From Bifidobacterium sp. ESL0704 (GTDB taxonomy: Bacteria > Actinomycetota > Actinomycetes > Actinomycetales > Bifidobacteriaceae), in NCBI RefSeq assembly GCF_029392075.1, contig NZ_CP113929.1, positions 558,001 to 622,000 of the forward strand: 64,000 nucleotides of DNA. The letters are read 5' to 3'. The position numbers and the translations under genes are program-made. Below are positions 1-8,868 of this stretch, one piece after another. The notes beneath the pieces were generated by a model, which was given only the letters and a program-made list of their open reading frames with translations, ran no database searches and was not told where the DNA came from. Within the stretch, counting starts at the first letter, position 1; the number at the start of each line of letters is the position of its first letter.

Positions 1-2
1 GC

Positions 3-395
3 AATTCGTGGGATTCCTCCGAGGCTTACGCGCGGATGAACCATGAGCTGGAGAACCTTGGTTCCGCCGGTGCCGAGAAACCCACCGTCATCGTTACCGC
101 CAACGACGCACAGGCGATTGGCGTGACCCGCGCCTTGCACGAGCACGGCTTGCGCATTCCGCAGGATATCAGTGTCATCGGTTTTGACGATATGACCGGA
201 GTCAACGATATGTGGCCGCCGCTGACCACCGTTCATTCCGATTTCGACGCGCTTGGCACGGCCGCGATGCGGGAGACCCTGCGGCTGCTGGGCGAGGGCG
301 GGGAACCCACGTTCGTCTCCAACGCCCACGGGGTTGGTCTCATCCCCGCCGAGATGATCCAGCGGCACTCGCTGGGGCCGGTGCCGCGGCATTAG
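3..395 (+). CDS. LacI-family transcriptional regulator, C-terminal part
   Basis: The reading frame is open at the left edge, so only the last 130 or so residues are present. A full LacI-family protein is about 340 residues and its DNA-binding half is missing here. What remains is the second lobe of a periplasmic-binding-like sensor domain: a TANDAQAIGVTRAL stretch, then the family-typical DISVIGFDD motif, then a PPLTTVH segment. These proteins repress sugar-utilisation genes and release DNA on binding a sugar. The target genes must lie upstream, outside the window. It is transcribed towards the PucR-type gene and the two converge over a 175-base gap. The family is clear; the ligand cannot be inferred. 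Confidence 0.85.
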   Translation, partial: NSWDSSEAYARMNHELENLGSAGAEKPTVIVTANDAQAIGVTRALHEHGLRIPQDISVIGFDDMTGVNDMWPPLTTVHSDFDALGTAAMRETLRLLGEGGEPTFVSNAHGVGLIPAEMIQRHSLGPVPRH

Positions 396-570
396 GCATC
401 CGGATCATAGGTCGCTTTCGTATTGGTCGCTTTTTGCTTGGTTGACTGGTTATCGCATGCGAAAAGCGAAAATCATCGGGGCTTGCGGCGGCAACGATAA
501 TTCAAGACGATTGATTGCGTGCCGGATTCGCAATCCAAATGGATTCGCCAATGGCTCGACGGATTCGATG

Positions 571-1539
571 TCAGTCGTTGACTCCGCTTTCGGCATCTCG
601 GATGGCGCCGATGGTGATGGCGGTGCGCAGCACGTAGGCGTCGCGCGGGTCGTTGGCATCCCATCCGGTGGCGTCGGCGGCGCGTTTGATGCGGTAGCGT
701 ACGGTGTTCGGGTGGACGTTCAAGGCCTTGCCCGTGGCTTCGAGCGATCCGCCGGAGGAAAGGAAAGCCGATACCGTAGGCAGGGTTGGATCGTTTTCGT
801 TCTCGCTTTTGAGACTTTGATACACGGTCTGGTACAGTTCGTCGACGGCGTCGATATCGCCGACGAGTGCGCGTTCCGGCAGCATGTCGGAGGCCCTGGC
901 CGGTCTCGGCAGCGGATGTATCGCCGGCATGATGTGGAATGCGGAAAGTACGGCACCCAATGACCGTGCGGCTCCGGCGGCGTTGCGGCGTGTAGGCCCG
1001 AGACATACCGGCTGTTGCTTGTCGAACGCTTTCATCATCGCCGTGCAGGTCACTTCAGGGGTGGCCGCGCTTTGAATCACGACCAGTCCGATCGTCAATC
1101 CGTGGCTGCGTCCGACCAGGCAATATTGGCTTCCAAGGTCGTGGGCGCTGTTGACGATGACGGATTTGGCGGTTTCGTAGGTGATCGCGGCTACACCTGC
1201 AACGGTGAAGCAGCTGAAGGTTTCCGGCCATCCCAGCACATGCAGCAGGGAAACGACCCGTTCGTCATGAATACCGTTGGCCAGGCACTCGAAGGCTATG
1301 GTCTCCAGGTTTTCGCGGTTGCCTAGTTTTTCGAAGGTCTTTTTTTGCGCGGCCTCTTTTTCGTTGTCATGGCTATCGGCGATGACGGTGATCTGCGATG
1401 TCTGGTTTTCATCGTCGGAAAGGCTGCCTCCAGGCATTTCCCCATGGCGCGCGACATCGGCCGAGCCTTCGGCAAGACTCAGAAAATCGAAGGATTTCTT
1501 CGGTTCCCTGTCGTTGTGGTCACTATCGCGCATACTCAT
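571..1539 (-). CDS. PucR-family transcriptional regulator, FasR-like
   Basis: A 322-residue protein whose last 60 or so residues carry the PucR C-terminal helix-turn-helix (NVHPNTVRYRIKRA). The N-terminal 90 residues are charged and probably disordered, and the middle is a weakly conserved sensor region. In Streptomyces the FasR activator of fatty-acid synthesis belongs to this family and sits beside the fatty acid synthase genes. Here the gene lies near birA, with acc and fas about 25 kb away across the pectin island, so a FasR-like role is a reasonable inference but not shown by the sequence. The start gives only a weak ribosome site, and an ATG two codons later is also possible. It follows the membrane-protein gene on the same strand by about 100 bases. 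Confidence 0.75.
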   Translation of the reverse strand: MSMRDSDHNDREPKKSFDFLSLAEGSADVARHGEMPGGSLSDDENQTSQITVIADSHDNEKEAAQKKTFEKLGNRENLETIAFECLANGIHDERVVSLLHVLGWPETFSCFTVAGVAAITYETAKSVIVNSAHDLGSQYCLVGRSHGLTIGLVVIQSAATPEVTCTAMMKAFDKQQPVCLGPTRRNAAGAARSLGAVLSAFHIMPAIHPLPRPARASDMLPERALVGDIDAVDELYQTVYQSLKSENENDPTLPTVSAFLSSGGSLEATGKALNVHPNTVRYRIKRAADATGWDANDPRDAYVLRTAITIGAIRDAESGVND

Positions 1540-1641
1540 ACTTTACGATTCTAGTCCGTTGACGTTGCTGGTTTGCTGACGGCTGCCTCTGGTGCGTCGG
1601 CATTACCGCAGCCACGTGTCTATCGGTGTTGTCGGTGGGTG

Positions 1642-4212
1642 TCATTCGTGCCGTTGCGAATCGTCGCCGATGCCTTCGGCCTCTGGTGCGCGGCTCTGCC
1701 CGCGTCGTGCCCGCGAGTCCTGCCAGAAGGTCAGGAACACAAATCCCAAGACAAAGACCAGCGGGAGCATATGACGCTCGAAATTATTGGCGGGAGCCGT
1801 GACCATGACCCCCATCAGCAACAGCAGCGGAAGGTGGGTGGCCAGCGTTTTCCAACGGCGCAGGATGACTTCGGCAGCTCCCAAAAGCAAGGTGACAATG
1901 ACGTAGGTATTGCCGTGGATGAACAGGGAGAGCACGGGTTTCGAGCTCCAGCTTTCCGTGAAACCGGTGACGCTCCTTCGCCAGCCTGCGCACCAGTTTC
2001 CGATCCAGTCGGTGAAGTTGGCGGTGCTTGGGTAGCCGACGTAATAGGCCATGCCGATATACGGCGGATCCGTGATGTCGAAATACCCGTAGCTTTTGGC
2101 CATCAACGCATCCAAAGCGATGCCTGGATTGGCCTTGACTATCTCAAGCCAGGCGGAATTGAAATTTTTCAGAGCCGCTTTGTCGACGGTTCGCCAACGG
2201 TAACTGACGCGTTTTGTCTCGATCCCCGACGATTTCACCGGGTCGGCGTCTTGCGGGGAGTAGGCTTCGGCCATCTGGTCGAGGTTGAAGATCGGGGCCA
2301 GTTTGTTTCTGGCGTCCTGCGGGATGCCGTTGGGGTTGATCACCGCGACGCGTGCGATCTGCTGAAGTTGGATGCCGTGGCTCTCGATGGGATCGCCATT
2401 GATGATGGCGCCGTTGTGTGTGGCTAGTCCGAGTGCGCTTTGAAAGACGATGACCGGCAGCAGCATGCCGATGATGTAGGTTTTCCAGCGTTTGTGGTCT
2501 GCGAGCAGGGCTATCACCAGCTCGAAAAGGATGATGTAGGGCGCGTATTTCGCCGAAATCAGCATGACCAATGTGGACAGGAAAAGTGCAATGAAGGTGC
2601 GTTTGCGCAGATGAAGGACGATGCTGTCGTAGGAGGGGACGCAGGCGCGAGCTGAAGCTATGTCCTCGCTTGGTTCAGAGGTTGAGATGTCGCCGCTGTC
2701 GCTGTTGTCTGATTTTCGTCGATCTGACGGCGCCGCCGATTGCTTGCCTGATGAGCGTTGCCGTAATTTCGCGGTGCACAGCACTTCGTAGCCCACGCCG
2801 AACCACCAGACGAACGCGAAGGCGAACAGCGGCGATTTGGTCAGGCTGATTGTCGAGAACAGCACCAAGGGGCAGGCCAGGAAGAACAGAAGGATGAAGA
2901 AGCGGGGTAGAGGACCGACGAGCTCTGACGACTCGGCTTGTTCGGCGGCCAGGTCAGGCTGGTCGGTTTTGGCTGGCGTTGCCGACAGGAACTCGACGAG
3001 CCTTCTACGGGGCCGGAGCCAGGGGAGGTTGAAGAAGCGGTTCGCGCTTGCGGCCAGGCAGAACGCGCCGAACAGCAGTTGGGCCGAGGCCAGAAGTGCA
3101 ATGCCCCAGTCGTTGGAGCCGGTGAAATAGCGTGAAATCGTTCCCGCACCGCCGTATATCAGCGTGAGCACGATGTTGTGCTGGTCGGTCAGGTACGTGG
3201 GTTTGGCCGGCCACAGATAGTGGGCGGTAGGGTAGATGTCCATCGGCACAAAGGAGAAGAAGCCGATATAGGGTTGTTTCAAGCCCGTCCATTGGTTCCA
3301 GGCCCAGCTGAATTCGCGGAATTGGCTGTGGATGTCCGCGCCGAACGCCGCCACCAGCGTGATGGGGATCCAGAGCCAGCCGATAATGAGGATAAGCGCG
3401 ATTTTCCACCATTTGTCGGTGGTGGCCATCATGCAGCGGTGTGCTTTGCGGCGGATGGCCGAAGCCGAGCAGCGGATGCGTTGACGAATTCTGGTCCGCA
3501 GCCAATGCCGGTTGCCGAATGCTGCGCCTTGTTGACCGTCCATTCGGCCACGTGATGGGCTTATCGATGTGGTGTCTGGTTTTGGGCTATCGTTGCGTGT
3601 GGCTCGGGTTCGGCGACGTTCGCGCCGCGCCCTGTATTTCGTGCGAAGGCCGAAATCATAGGGAATCAGCAACTGTCCGCGGCCGAAACGGACAAGTTCG
3701 GCGATGATGGCCATACAGATGGCGAAAGCGCACACGAAAATGGCCGCGTTGCCCCACGAGAAGGCTCGTATGGTGGCGTTGACGGGATTGGTCTCGTACT
3801 GCCGGTACAACGGCCCGAGCGAGGTGCACAACGCGATCCACAGGCTTGCCGCCACCGCCAGCGCCCAGCGCAGGAATGCGAGGAATCTGCCGGAATGCGT
3901 CTGTATCGCGGCTTTTGCGGGGATATCGGTATTCGTCACCGCGGCGCTATTGCCGGTTGCCGAATGTTCAGAGCCTTGGATGCGGCTCGTGGCTGACGGT
4001 GTGTGTTCGGGGTTTTTCCGCGAATCTGTTCTTTCGCCGGTTCCGGCGTCACCGTCTTTCGTCGTGGCGCTGGCGAATCCGGCCGAAGATACGTGAACAG
4101 CAGGTTGGCCGACGTTTCCAATCCGCTGCGGATACGCTTCGTCGTCATCTTGACGGCTGGTTTCGCCTGCGGTGCTGGGAGTGTCCATAAGCGGTATTCT
4201 ATCGTCTGACAT
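1642..4212 (-). CDS. Large multi-pass membrane protein, possibly DUF6020 family
   Basis: About 856 residues. After a charged N-terminal tail of roughly 100 residues come many hydrophobic segments, for example WALAVAASLWIALCTSL, IALILIIGWLWIPITLVAAF and ALFLSTLVMLISAKYAPYII. They are interrupted by arginine-rich and serine-rich cytoplasmic loops. The pattern resembles uncharacterised actinobacterial and clostridial integral membrane proteins grouped as DUF6020, and loosely resembles glycosyltransferase-like membrane proteins. I see no catalytic motif I can name. The frame runs on upstream into the opposite strand of birA, so the start was placed at the ATG at 4212, before birA; an in-frame ATG at 4188 is an alternative. 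It is divergent from birA and may be co-transcribed with the PucR-type gene. Confidence 0.6.
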   Translation of the reverse strand: MSDDRIPLMDTPSTAGETSRQDDDEAYPQRIGNVGQPAVHVSSAGFASATTKDGDAGTGERTDSRKNPEHTPSATSRIQGSEHSATGNSAAVTNTDIPAKAAIQTHSGRFLAFLRWALAVAASLWIALCTSLGPLYRQYETNPVNATIRAFSWGNAAIFVCAFAICMAIIAELVRFGRGQLLIPYDFGLRTKYRARRERRRTRATRNDSPKPDTTSISPSRGRMDGQQGAAFGNRHWLRTRIRQRIRCSASAIRRKAHRCMMATTDKWWKIALILIIGWLWIPITLVAAFGADIHSQFREFSWAWNQWTGLKQPYIGFFSFVPMDIYPTAHYLWPAKPTYLTDQHNIVLTLIYGGAGTISRYFTGSNDWGIALLASAQLLFGAFCLAASANRFFNLPWLRPRRRLVEFLSATPAKTDQPDLAAEQAESSELVGPLPRFFILLFFLACPLVLFSTISLTKSPLFAFAFVWWFGVGYEVLCTAKLRQRSSGKQSAAPSDRRKSDNSDSGDISTSEPSEDIASARACVPSYDSIVLHLRKRTFIALFLSTLVMLISAKYAPYIILFELVIALLADHKRWKTYIIGMLLPVIVFQSALGLATHNGAIINGDPIESHGIQLQQIARVAVINPNGIPQDARNKLAPIFNLDQMAEAYSPQDADPVKSSGIETKRVSYRWRTVDKAALKNFNSAWLEIVKANPGIALDALMAKSYGYFDITDPPYIGMAYYVGYPSTANFTDWIGNWCAGWRRSVTGFTESWSSKPVLSLFIHGNTYVIVTLLLGAAEVILRRWKTLATHLPLLLLMGVMVTAPANNFERHMLPLVFVLGFVFLTFWQDSRARRGQSRAPEAEGIGDDSQRHE

Positions 4213-4293
4213 CAACCTCGATCGGATCGTGTGCCGCTTGATTTGTATGGAATGACAATGTCTTTTGCGCCTTATCGGAATACACTGGCCGGT

Positions 4294-5268
4294 ATGAACG
4301 ATGAGATCAATTCCTCCGCGGCAAGGTGGGCCAAGCAAATCGAAGCGCAATATGCCTCTTTTGCACGTCAGGCCGGGGCGAGTAAACCGCAGATGCCGGA
4401 AACCGCCGGAGCCGTGGACGGGCTGCTGGCGCTCGCGGCGATTGACTCCACCAATATTCTGGCGCGCAAGATGATGTCGAACGGAGAGCTGAGCGTCATC
4501 GATGAGCAGGGCTTGCCGCGAATGATCGCGATCTGTGCCGACGTGCAGAGTGCCGGCCACGGGCGTCTTGGCCGGCAATGGAGCGACAAGGCCGGTGGCG
4601 CATCGTTGTTGGTCACCTATTGCACCGCGTTGCCGCAAGCGTTGGTAACCGATTCGCATTACAATGGTTGGTTCACGATCATCGCCGGTCTCGCCGCGCT
4701 TGATGCCTTGAACAGTGCGATGGCTGAGTGCAGCGCAAAGCCTCTTGATCCTGCCCATACCCTTGAGCTCAAATGGCCCAATGACGTGTTCTATGACGGA
4801 CACAAGCTCGGCGGCATCTTAGCGGAGATGGTAGCGCTGCCAAAAGGGATGAATCTTCTGGCTGAGAGCGCATCGGACGCCGTCGGCGTGATATTCGGCA
4901 TCGGCATCAATCTCGACCTCGCCGCTCCAAGCCTGCCGACCCCGATTTCCACCTCCTTGCAGTTGCTCTATGCCCCGCTGCCTGAACCGTCGACGATGCG
5001 CGACATGGTCGCCGCGCGCTTGGCGATGGCTTTGAAGCGGCGTTTGGCTGCATTCGTCGCCGAGCCGCAAGACACACTGCTGAAACTGCGTGAGGAGACG
5101 CAACGCGCATGCTGGACTCTGGGGCGCGAGGTCGAGGCGAAATTCACCGATGGCTCCAGGCTCACCGGCAAGGCGATTGCGCTCAATGCCGATGCCTCTC
5201 TGACGATACAGGACGCGCTCGGCACCCTTCATGTGGTCAAAACCGGCGACGTGGGTGTGCTGGCCTGA
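4294..5268 (+). CDS. birA: Biotin--protein ligase (BirA, no DNA-binding domain)
   Basis: A 324-residue cytosolic enzyme that makes biotinyl-AMP and transfers biotin to a lysine of carboxylase carrier domains. The biotin-binding and ATP-binding glycine-rich loop (AGHGRLGRQWSDKAGG) and the KWPNDVFYDGHKLGGIL motif are both present, and the C-terminal SH3-like domain follows. There is no N-terminal winged helix, so it should be a ligase only, not a repressor. The start at 4294 is preferred over an upstream in-frame start that lacks a ribosome site. Its natural substrate is probably the biotin-bearing acyl-CoA carboxylase subunit encoded at 28 kb. In fatty-acid loci of this type the two would be expected to be adjacent; here the pectin island separates them. 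Confidence 0.92.
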   Translation: MNDEINSSAARWAKQIEAQYASFARQAGASKPQMPETAGAVDGLLALAAIDSTNILARKMMSNGELSVIDEQGLPRMIAICADVQSAGHGRLGRQWSDKAGGASLLVTYCTALPQALVTDSHYNGWFTIIAGLAALDALNSAMAECSAKPLDPAHTLELKWPNDVFYDGHKLGGILAEMVALPKGMNLLAESASDAVGVIFGIGINLDLAAPSLPTPISTSLQLLYAPLPEPSTMRDMVAARLAMALKRRLAAFVAEPQDTLLKLREETQRACWTLGREVEAKFTDGSRLTGKAIALNADASLTIQDALGTLHVVKTGDVGVLA

Positions 5269-5337
5269 AGGTTGGTGACGTGGGTGGACAACGCCGTCCA
5301 TAACGCCTCGCATTGTGCGGTATATGTCCTGCATATC

Positions 5338-5359
5338 TTGATTTTGCAACGGGTGGCAA
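5338..5359 (+). promoter_or_regulatory. Candidate -35 and LacI-type operator ahead of kdgK
   Basis: In the 231-base gap before kdgK a TTGATT hexamer is followed at once by an imperfect palindrome, TTGCAACGGGTGGCAA, in which 12 of 16 positions match on both strands. An operator placed in a promoter spacer would be a normal site for repression by the LacI-family protein encoded at 10.5 kb. The -10 is not convincing and no second perfect copy was found, so this is a weak call. Confidence 0.3.
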
Positions 5360-5499
5360 CAAGATAGAGGATTGATTGCTTTTCTTTCTACACTCCTGAC
5401 TGTAAGAAGATGATTCATGTTCATCGTCCGAAGACGGACCAGCGGGGAGCCCTGAAGGCCTTTGTCTTTGGGCATGCAGTTTGGAAGGAAGGGCTTTAG

Positions 5500-6543
5500 A
5501 TGGACGATGCGCAAAGGATGAATTCATCTGATGCAGGCCCGGAGTCATCGTTTGCGGTTGACGGGCTGAATCAAGGCAAGGTCCTTCTTGTAGGCGAAAG
5601 CATGGGGCTGTTCGCCGCCGATATGGAAGGCCCGTGCAGCAGGGTCAATGAGTTCAATGCCTCTGTCGCGGGAGCGGAGGTCAACGTCGCGTTGGGCTTG
5701 CTGCGCATGGGCCAGCAGCCTGTCTATGTCACTCGCGTCGGCGACGACCCGATCGGCGAGCGCATCCGCATCTTCCTGGAGGAAAACGGATTGACCGATT
5801 CGCGCGTGACCGTCGACGAAACTCGACGTACCGGTTTCATGATGAAGACCAAGGTCTGTAAGGGCGATCCCGCCACGTATTATTTCCGCAAGAATTCGGC
5901 CGCTGCGGCCATCAGCCCGCAGGACGTCTTCGACATCGATCTGACCGGCATCTCGTTGCTGCACCTTACCGGGATACTTCCCCCGCTTTCCCGTTCGGCT
6001 TTGGATGCCTCGGATGCCCTCGTCGCGCGTGCGCGCTTCAACAATCTGTTCATTTCCTTTGATCCCAACCTGCGCCCTGCGTTGTGGGAGACCCCTCATC
6101 TGATGCATGCCACGTTGAAGCGTCTCGCCTCCCAGGCCGATCTGGTGATGCCGGGACGCAGCGAAGGGGAGGAGCTGTTCGGCGTCTCCACGGTTGAGGA
6201 TGTCGGCAAGGCCTTCATCGACAACGGCGCCAAGTACGTGGTCGTCAAAGATGGTGCGCGCGGAGCGTGGGCTACGGACGGCGACAACGGTGTCTATATC
6301 CCCGGCTTCGTCGTCGATCACGTCGTCGACAGCGTGGGCGCGGGAGACGGTTTCGCCGCCGGTCTGCTTTCGGGTCTGCTCGAAGGCTTGCCGATAGAAG
6401 CCGCGGCCGAGCGCGGATGCGCCATCGGGGCCATCCAGACGCAATTCATTTCCGACAACGAGGGCCTGCCGGATAAATCGCGGCTCGCGCAATTCATGAG
6501 TACGCACGAGCGCGCGAAACGTCGACTGGCCCAGACGGTCTGA
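5500..6543 (+). CDS. kdgK: 2-keto-3-deoxygluconate kinase
   Basis: A 347-residue PfkB-family sugar kinase that phosphorylates 2-keto-3-deoxygluconate (KDG) to KDPG in the cytosol. The N-terminal family signature is seen in FNASVAGAEVNVALGLLRMG, and the C-terminal signature DSVGAGDGFAAG carries the catalytic base at Asp283. Assignment to KDG rather than ribose or fructose rests partly on the neighbours: the next genes encode the aldolase that uses its product and the enzymes that make its substrate. A strong GGAAGG-type ribosome site precedes the ATG at 5500. It opens a run of same-strand genes and is probably the first gene of the galacturonate operon. Confidence 0.88.
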   Translation: MDDAQRMNSSDAGPESSFAVDGLNQGKVLLVGESMGLFAADMEGPCSRVNEFNASVAGAEVNVALGLLRMGQQPVYVTRVGDDPIGERIRIFLEENGLTDSRVTVDETRRTGFMMKTKVCKGDPATYYFRKNSAAAAISPQDVFDIDLTGISLLHLTGILPPLSRSALDASDALVARARFNNLFISFDPNLRPALWETPHLMHATLKRLASQADLVMPGRSEGEELFGVSTVEDVGKAFIDNGAKYVVVKDGARGAWATDGDNGVYIPGFVVDHVVDSVGAGDGFAAGLLSGLLEGLPIEAAAERGCAIGAIQTQFISDNEGLPDKSRLAQFMSTHERAKRRLAQTV

Positions 6544-6594
6544 AACCTTTTCCAATAGCTATCAACAATGGTCTGTTTAACGAAGGAGTTCTTC

Positions 6595-7296
6595 ATGATG
6601 TTCACTACAACGTATCCGACACGCGAAACGCACGAGCGGCTGAGCAACGAGGAGCTGACCGAGTATTTCTCCTCGATCGGCATTGTCCCGCTGGTCACGC
6701 TGAATTCGCCCGATGAGGCCGTGCCGCTGGCGCGTGCTCTGGCGCTCGGCGGTGTGCCGGTGGCCGAAGTGACGTTCAGGTCGGCGGCCGCGCTGGAAGG
6801 TATGCGCAGGATTCGCGCCGAGGTCCCCGAGGTCACCCTGATCGCCGGAACGGTGCATACCGTCGGTCAGGCACGTCAGGCTTTGGAAGCCGGATGCTCG
6901 GGCATCGTCACGCCTTCCTTCGATAAGCAGGTCGTGGATTGGTGCCTCGGCGGCGACATCCTCGTCGTTCCGGGTACGGCTGTGCCCAGCGATGTCGAGA
7001 AGGCTTGGGACAGGGGCCTGCGTTTCGCAAAGTTCTTCCCGGCCGAGGCCTATGGCGGCGTGAAGACGCTCAAGGCGTTGAACGGCCCGTTCTCCGATAT
7101 GAAGTTCCTGCCGACCGGTGGCGTGAACCTGAAGAATCTCAAGGACTATATCAGCCTTCCCAACGTTTTCGCCGTCGGCGGCAGCTTCGCCGTTCCGTCC
7201 GAGGCGCAGAAGAACAAGGACTGGGATGCCATCACTGCGACCTGCAAGCAGGCCCGGGAAATGGTCAAGCCGATTATCGACGAGAAAAACGCCTGA
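6595..7296 (+). CDS. eda: KDPG / 2-keto-4-hydroxyglutarate aldolase
   Basis: A 233-residue class I aldolase that splits KDPG into pyruvate and glyceraldehyde 3-phosphate. The Schiff-base lysine is Lys146 in FAKFFPAEAYGG, and the general acid/base Glu58 lies in VAEVTFRS; both are family-diagnostic. The start at 6595 is chosen because an AAGGAG ribosome site ends six bases upstream. An in-frame ATG at 6568 precedes that site, and an ATG at 6598 is equally possible. The gene follows kdgK by about 50 bases. It supplies the last step of the Ashwell pathway and the lower half of an Entner-Doudoroff route. Confidence 0.92.
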   Translation: MMFTTTYPTRETHERLSNEELTEYFSSIGIVPLVTLNSPDEAVPLARALALGGVPVAEVTFRSAAALEGMRRIRAEVPEVTLIAGTVHTVGQARQALEAGCSGIVTPSFDKQVVDWCLGGDILVVPGTAVPSDVEKAWDRGLRFAKFFPAEAYGGVKTLKALNGPFSDMKFLPTGGVNLKNLKDYISLPNVFAVGGSFAVPSEAQKNKDWDAITATCKQAREMVKPIIDEKNA

Positions 7297-7360
7297 AATC
7301 CGTTGATGACGTCGCACAGGCGTGTCGCAAGTAAAGGAAACAAAGAAAGCTTAAAGGAAA

Positions 7361-8806
7361 ATGGATACTCTGAACAGAAAAATGGCCATTGAGCGTGGTC
7401 TGACCAGCGAAAAAGCACAGTCCCGCCCCATCAAGGTCATCCAATTCGGCGAAGGTGGTTTTCTGCGCGCTTTTGTCGACTGGACGTTCCAGCAGCTGAA
7501 CAACAACGGTCTTTTCAACGGCAACGTAGCCATCGTCCAGCCGATGCCCAGCGGCCGGGTCGACAACCTTCGCCGGCAGGACAACCTGTATACCGTCGTG
7601 CTGCAAGGCATTCTGGACGGCAAGAAGGTGCTGAGCAACACCCTGATCGATTCCATCGGCGCCACCGTCAAGGTCAACGACGAATGGCAGAGCTATCTGG
7701 AGCTTGCCGACAATCCGGAAGCCAAGATCATCATCTCCAACACCACCGAGGCCGGCATCGCCGTCACCGAGAACGACACGGCCGATATGACGCCTCCGCA
7801 GGGCTATCCCGCCAAGCTGGCGCTGCTGTTGAAGCGCCGCTATGATGACGGGTTGCCCGGCTTCCTGCTCATCCCCTGCGAGCTCATCGCCGACAACGGC
7901 AAGGCGTTGCGCGAGGCCGTCGTCACCATGTCGCGCCAATTCGGTTTCGGTGCCGATTTCATCAAGTGGGTCGAGCAGGAGAACACGTTCGTCTCCACCC
8001 TGGTCGACAGGATCGTCCCGGGCTATCCTGCGGCGCAGGCCGAGTCCCTGTTCGAACAGATCGGCTACCGCGACGATATGCTCGACAAGGCCGAGCCGTT
8101 CTATTCGTGGGTCATCGCCGGAGATGAGAAGGCGCGGAAGATGGTCGATGAACTGATTCCGGCCCGCAAGCTCGGCATCAACCTCATCCTCACCGATGAC
8201 GTCCAACCCTACCGTGAGCGTAAGGTCTACCTGCTCAACGGCCCGCACACCACGCTGGCCCAGGTGGCCCGTCTGGAAGGCATGAGCACCGTCGGCGAGA
8301 CCATGGACGACGAAACGATGCATTCGTTCGTCCTCAAGGAGATGAACGAGGAGATCATCCCCGTGCTTTCGCTGCCGAAGAACGAGCTCGAGACGTTCGC
8401 CTCCCAGGTCCTTGAGCGTTTCTCCAACCCGTACAACGAACACAAGCTGGACTCCATCGGCCTCAATTCGGTGTCGAAATACGCCGTGAGGCTGCTGCCG
8501 TTGGTCACCGCCAATGCCGAGAAAACCGGGCGGCTGCCGCAGCGCATCGTGCTCGCGCTCGCCGCTTTGCTCTACACCTATGGCGGGTTCGCGCAGGGCA
8601 AGGTCGCCATCAAGGATGACGCCGATGTGACGGACACACTCGTGGCCCTGGCCAAGAACAGCACGTATATCCATGATGCATTGGCTCAAAGCAAGCTGTG
8701 GGGGCAGGATCTGACCCGTATCAAGGGCTTGGAAGAGCTGGTCGAGAAGGATTTTGAAGGCATTCGTGCCAGCGGCATCGAGGCGTTGGTGGCGAAGCTG
8801 GCTTGA
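7361..8806 (+). CDS. uxaB: Tagaturonate reductase (altronate oxidoreductase)
   Basis: A 481-residue member of the polyol/mannitol dehydrogenase family. It reduces D-tagaturonate to D-altronate with NADH. The start IKVIQFGEGGFLRAFVDW is the nucleotide-binding N-terminus typical of UxaB, and CELIADNG, VYLLNGPHT and a long helical C-terminal domain follow in the expected order. Mannonate oxidoreductase (UxuB) is a relative, but the length, the INLILTDDVQPYRERKVYLLNG region and the uxaA and uxaC neighbours favour UxaB. An AAAGGA ribosome site precedes the ATG. It lies 64 bases after eda in the same operon. Confidence 0.92.
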   Translation: MDTLNRKMAIERGLTSEKAQSRPIKVIQFGEGGFLRAFVDWTFQQLNNNGLFNGNVAIVQPMPSGRVDNLRRQDNLYTVVLQGILDGKKVLSNTLIDSIGATVKVNDEWQSYLELADNPEAKIIISNTTEAGIAVTENDTADMTPPQGYPAKLALLLKRRYDDGLPGFLLIPCELIADNGKALREAVVTMSRQFGFGADFIKWVEQENTFVSTLVDRIVPGYPAAQAESLFEQIGYRDDMLDKAEPFYSWVIAGDEKARKMVDELIPARKLGINLILTDDVQPYRERKVYLLNGPHTTLAQVARLEGMSTVGETMDDETMHSFVLKEMNEEIIPVLSLPKNELETFASQVLERFSNPYNEHKLDSIGLNSVSKYAVRLLPLVTANAEKTGRLPQRIVLALAALLYTYGGFAQGKVAIKDDADVTDTLVALAKNSTYIHDALAQSKLWGQDLTRIKGLEELVEKDFEGIRASGIEALVAKLA

Positions 8807-8868
8807 GCTCTGGCCCGCAATCGGGAGCAAGACGATAGGTGAAGCGCAATATGGTCGGAAGGAATGAT

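Noticed and set aside
5268..5500. Insertion-sequence ends or direct repeats at the left edge of the pectin island
   Set aside because: I compared this gap with 27716-28008 by eye and found no shared direct or inverted repeat and no transposase remnant.
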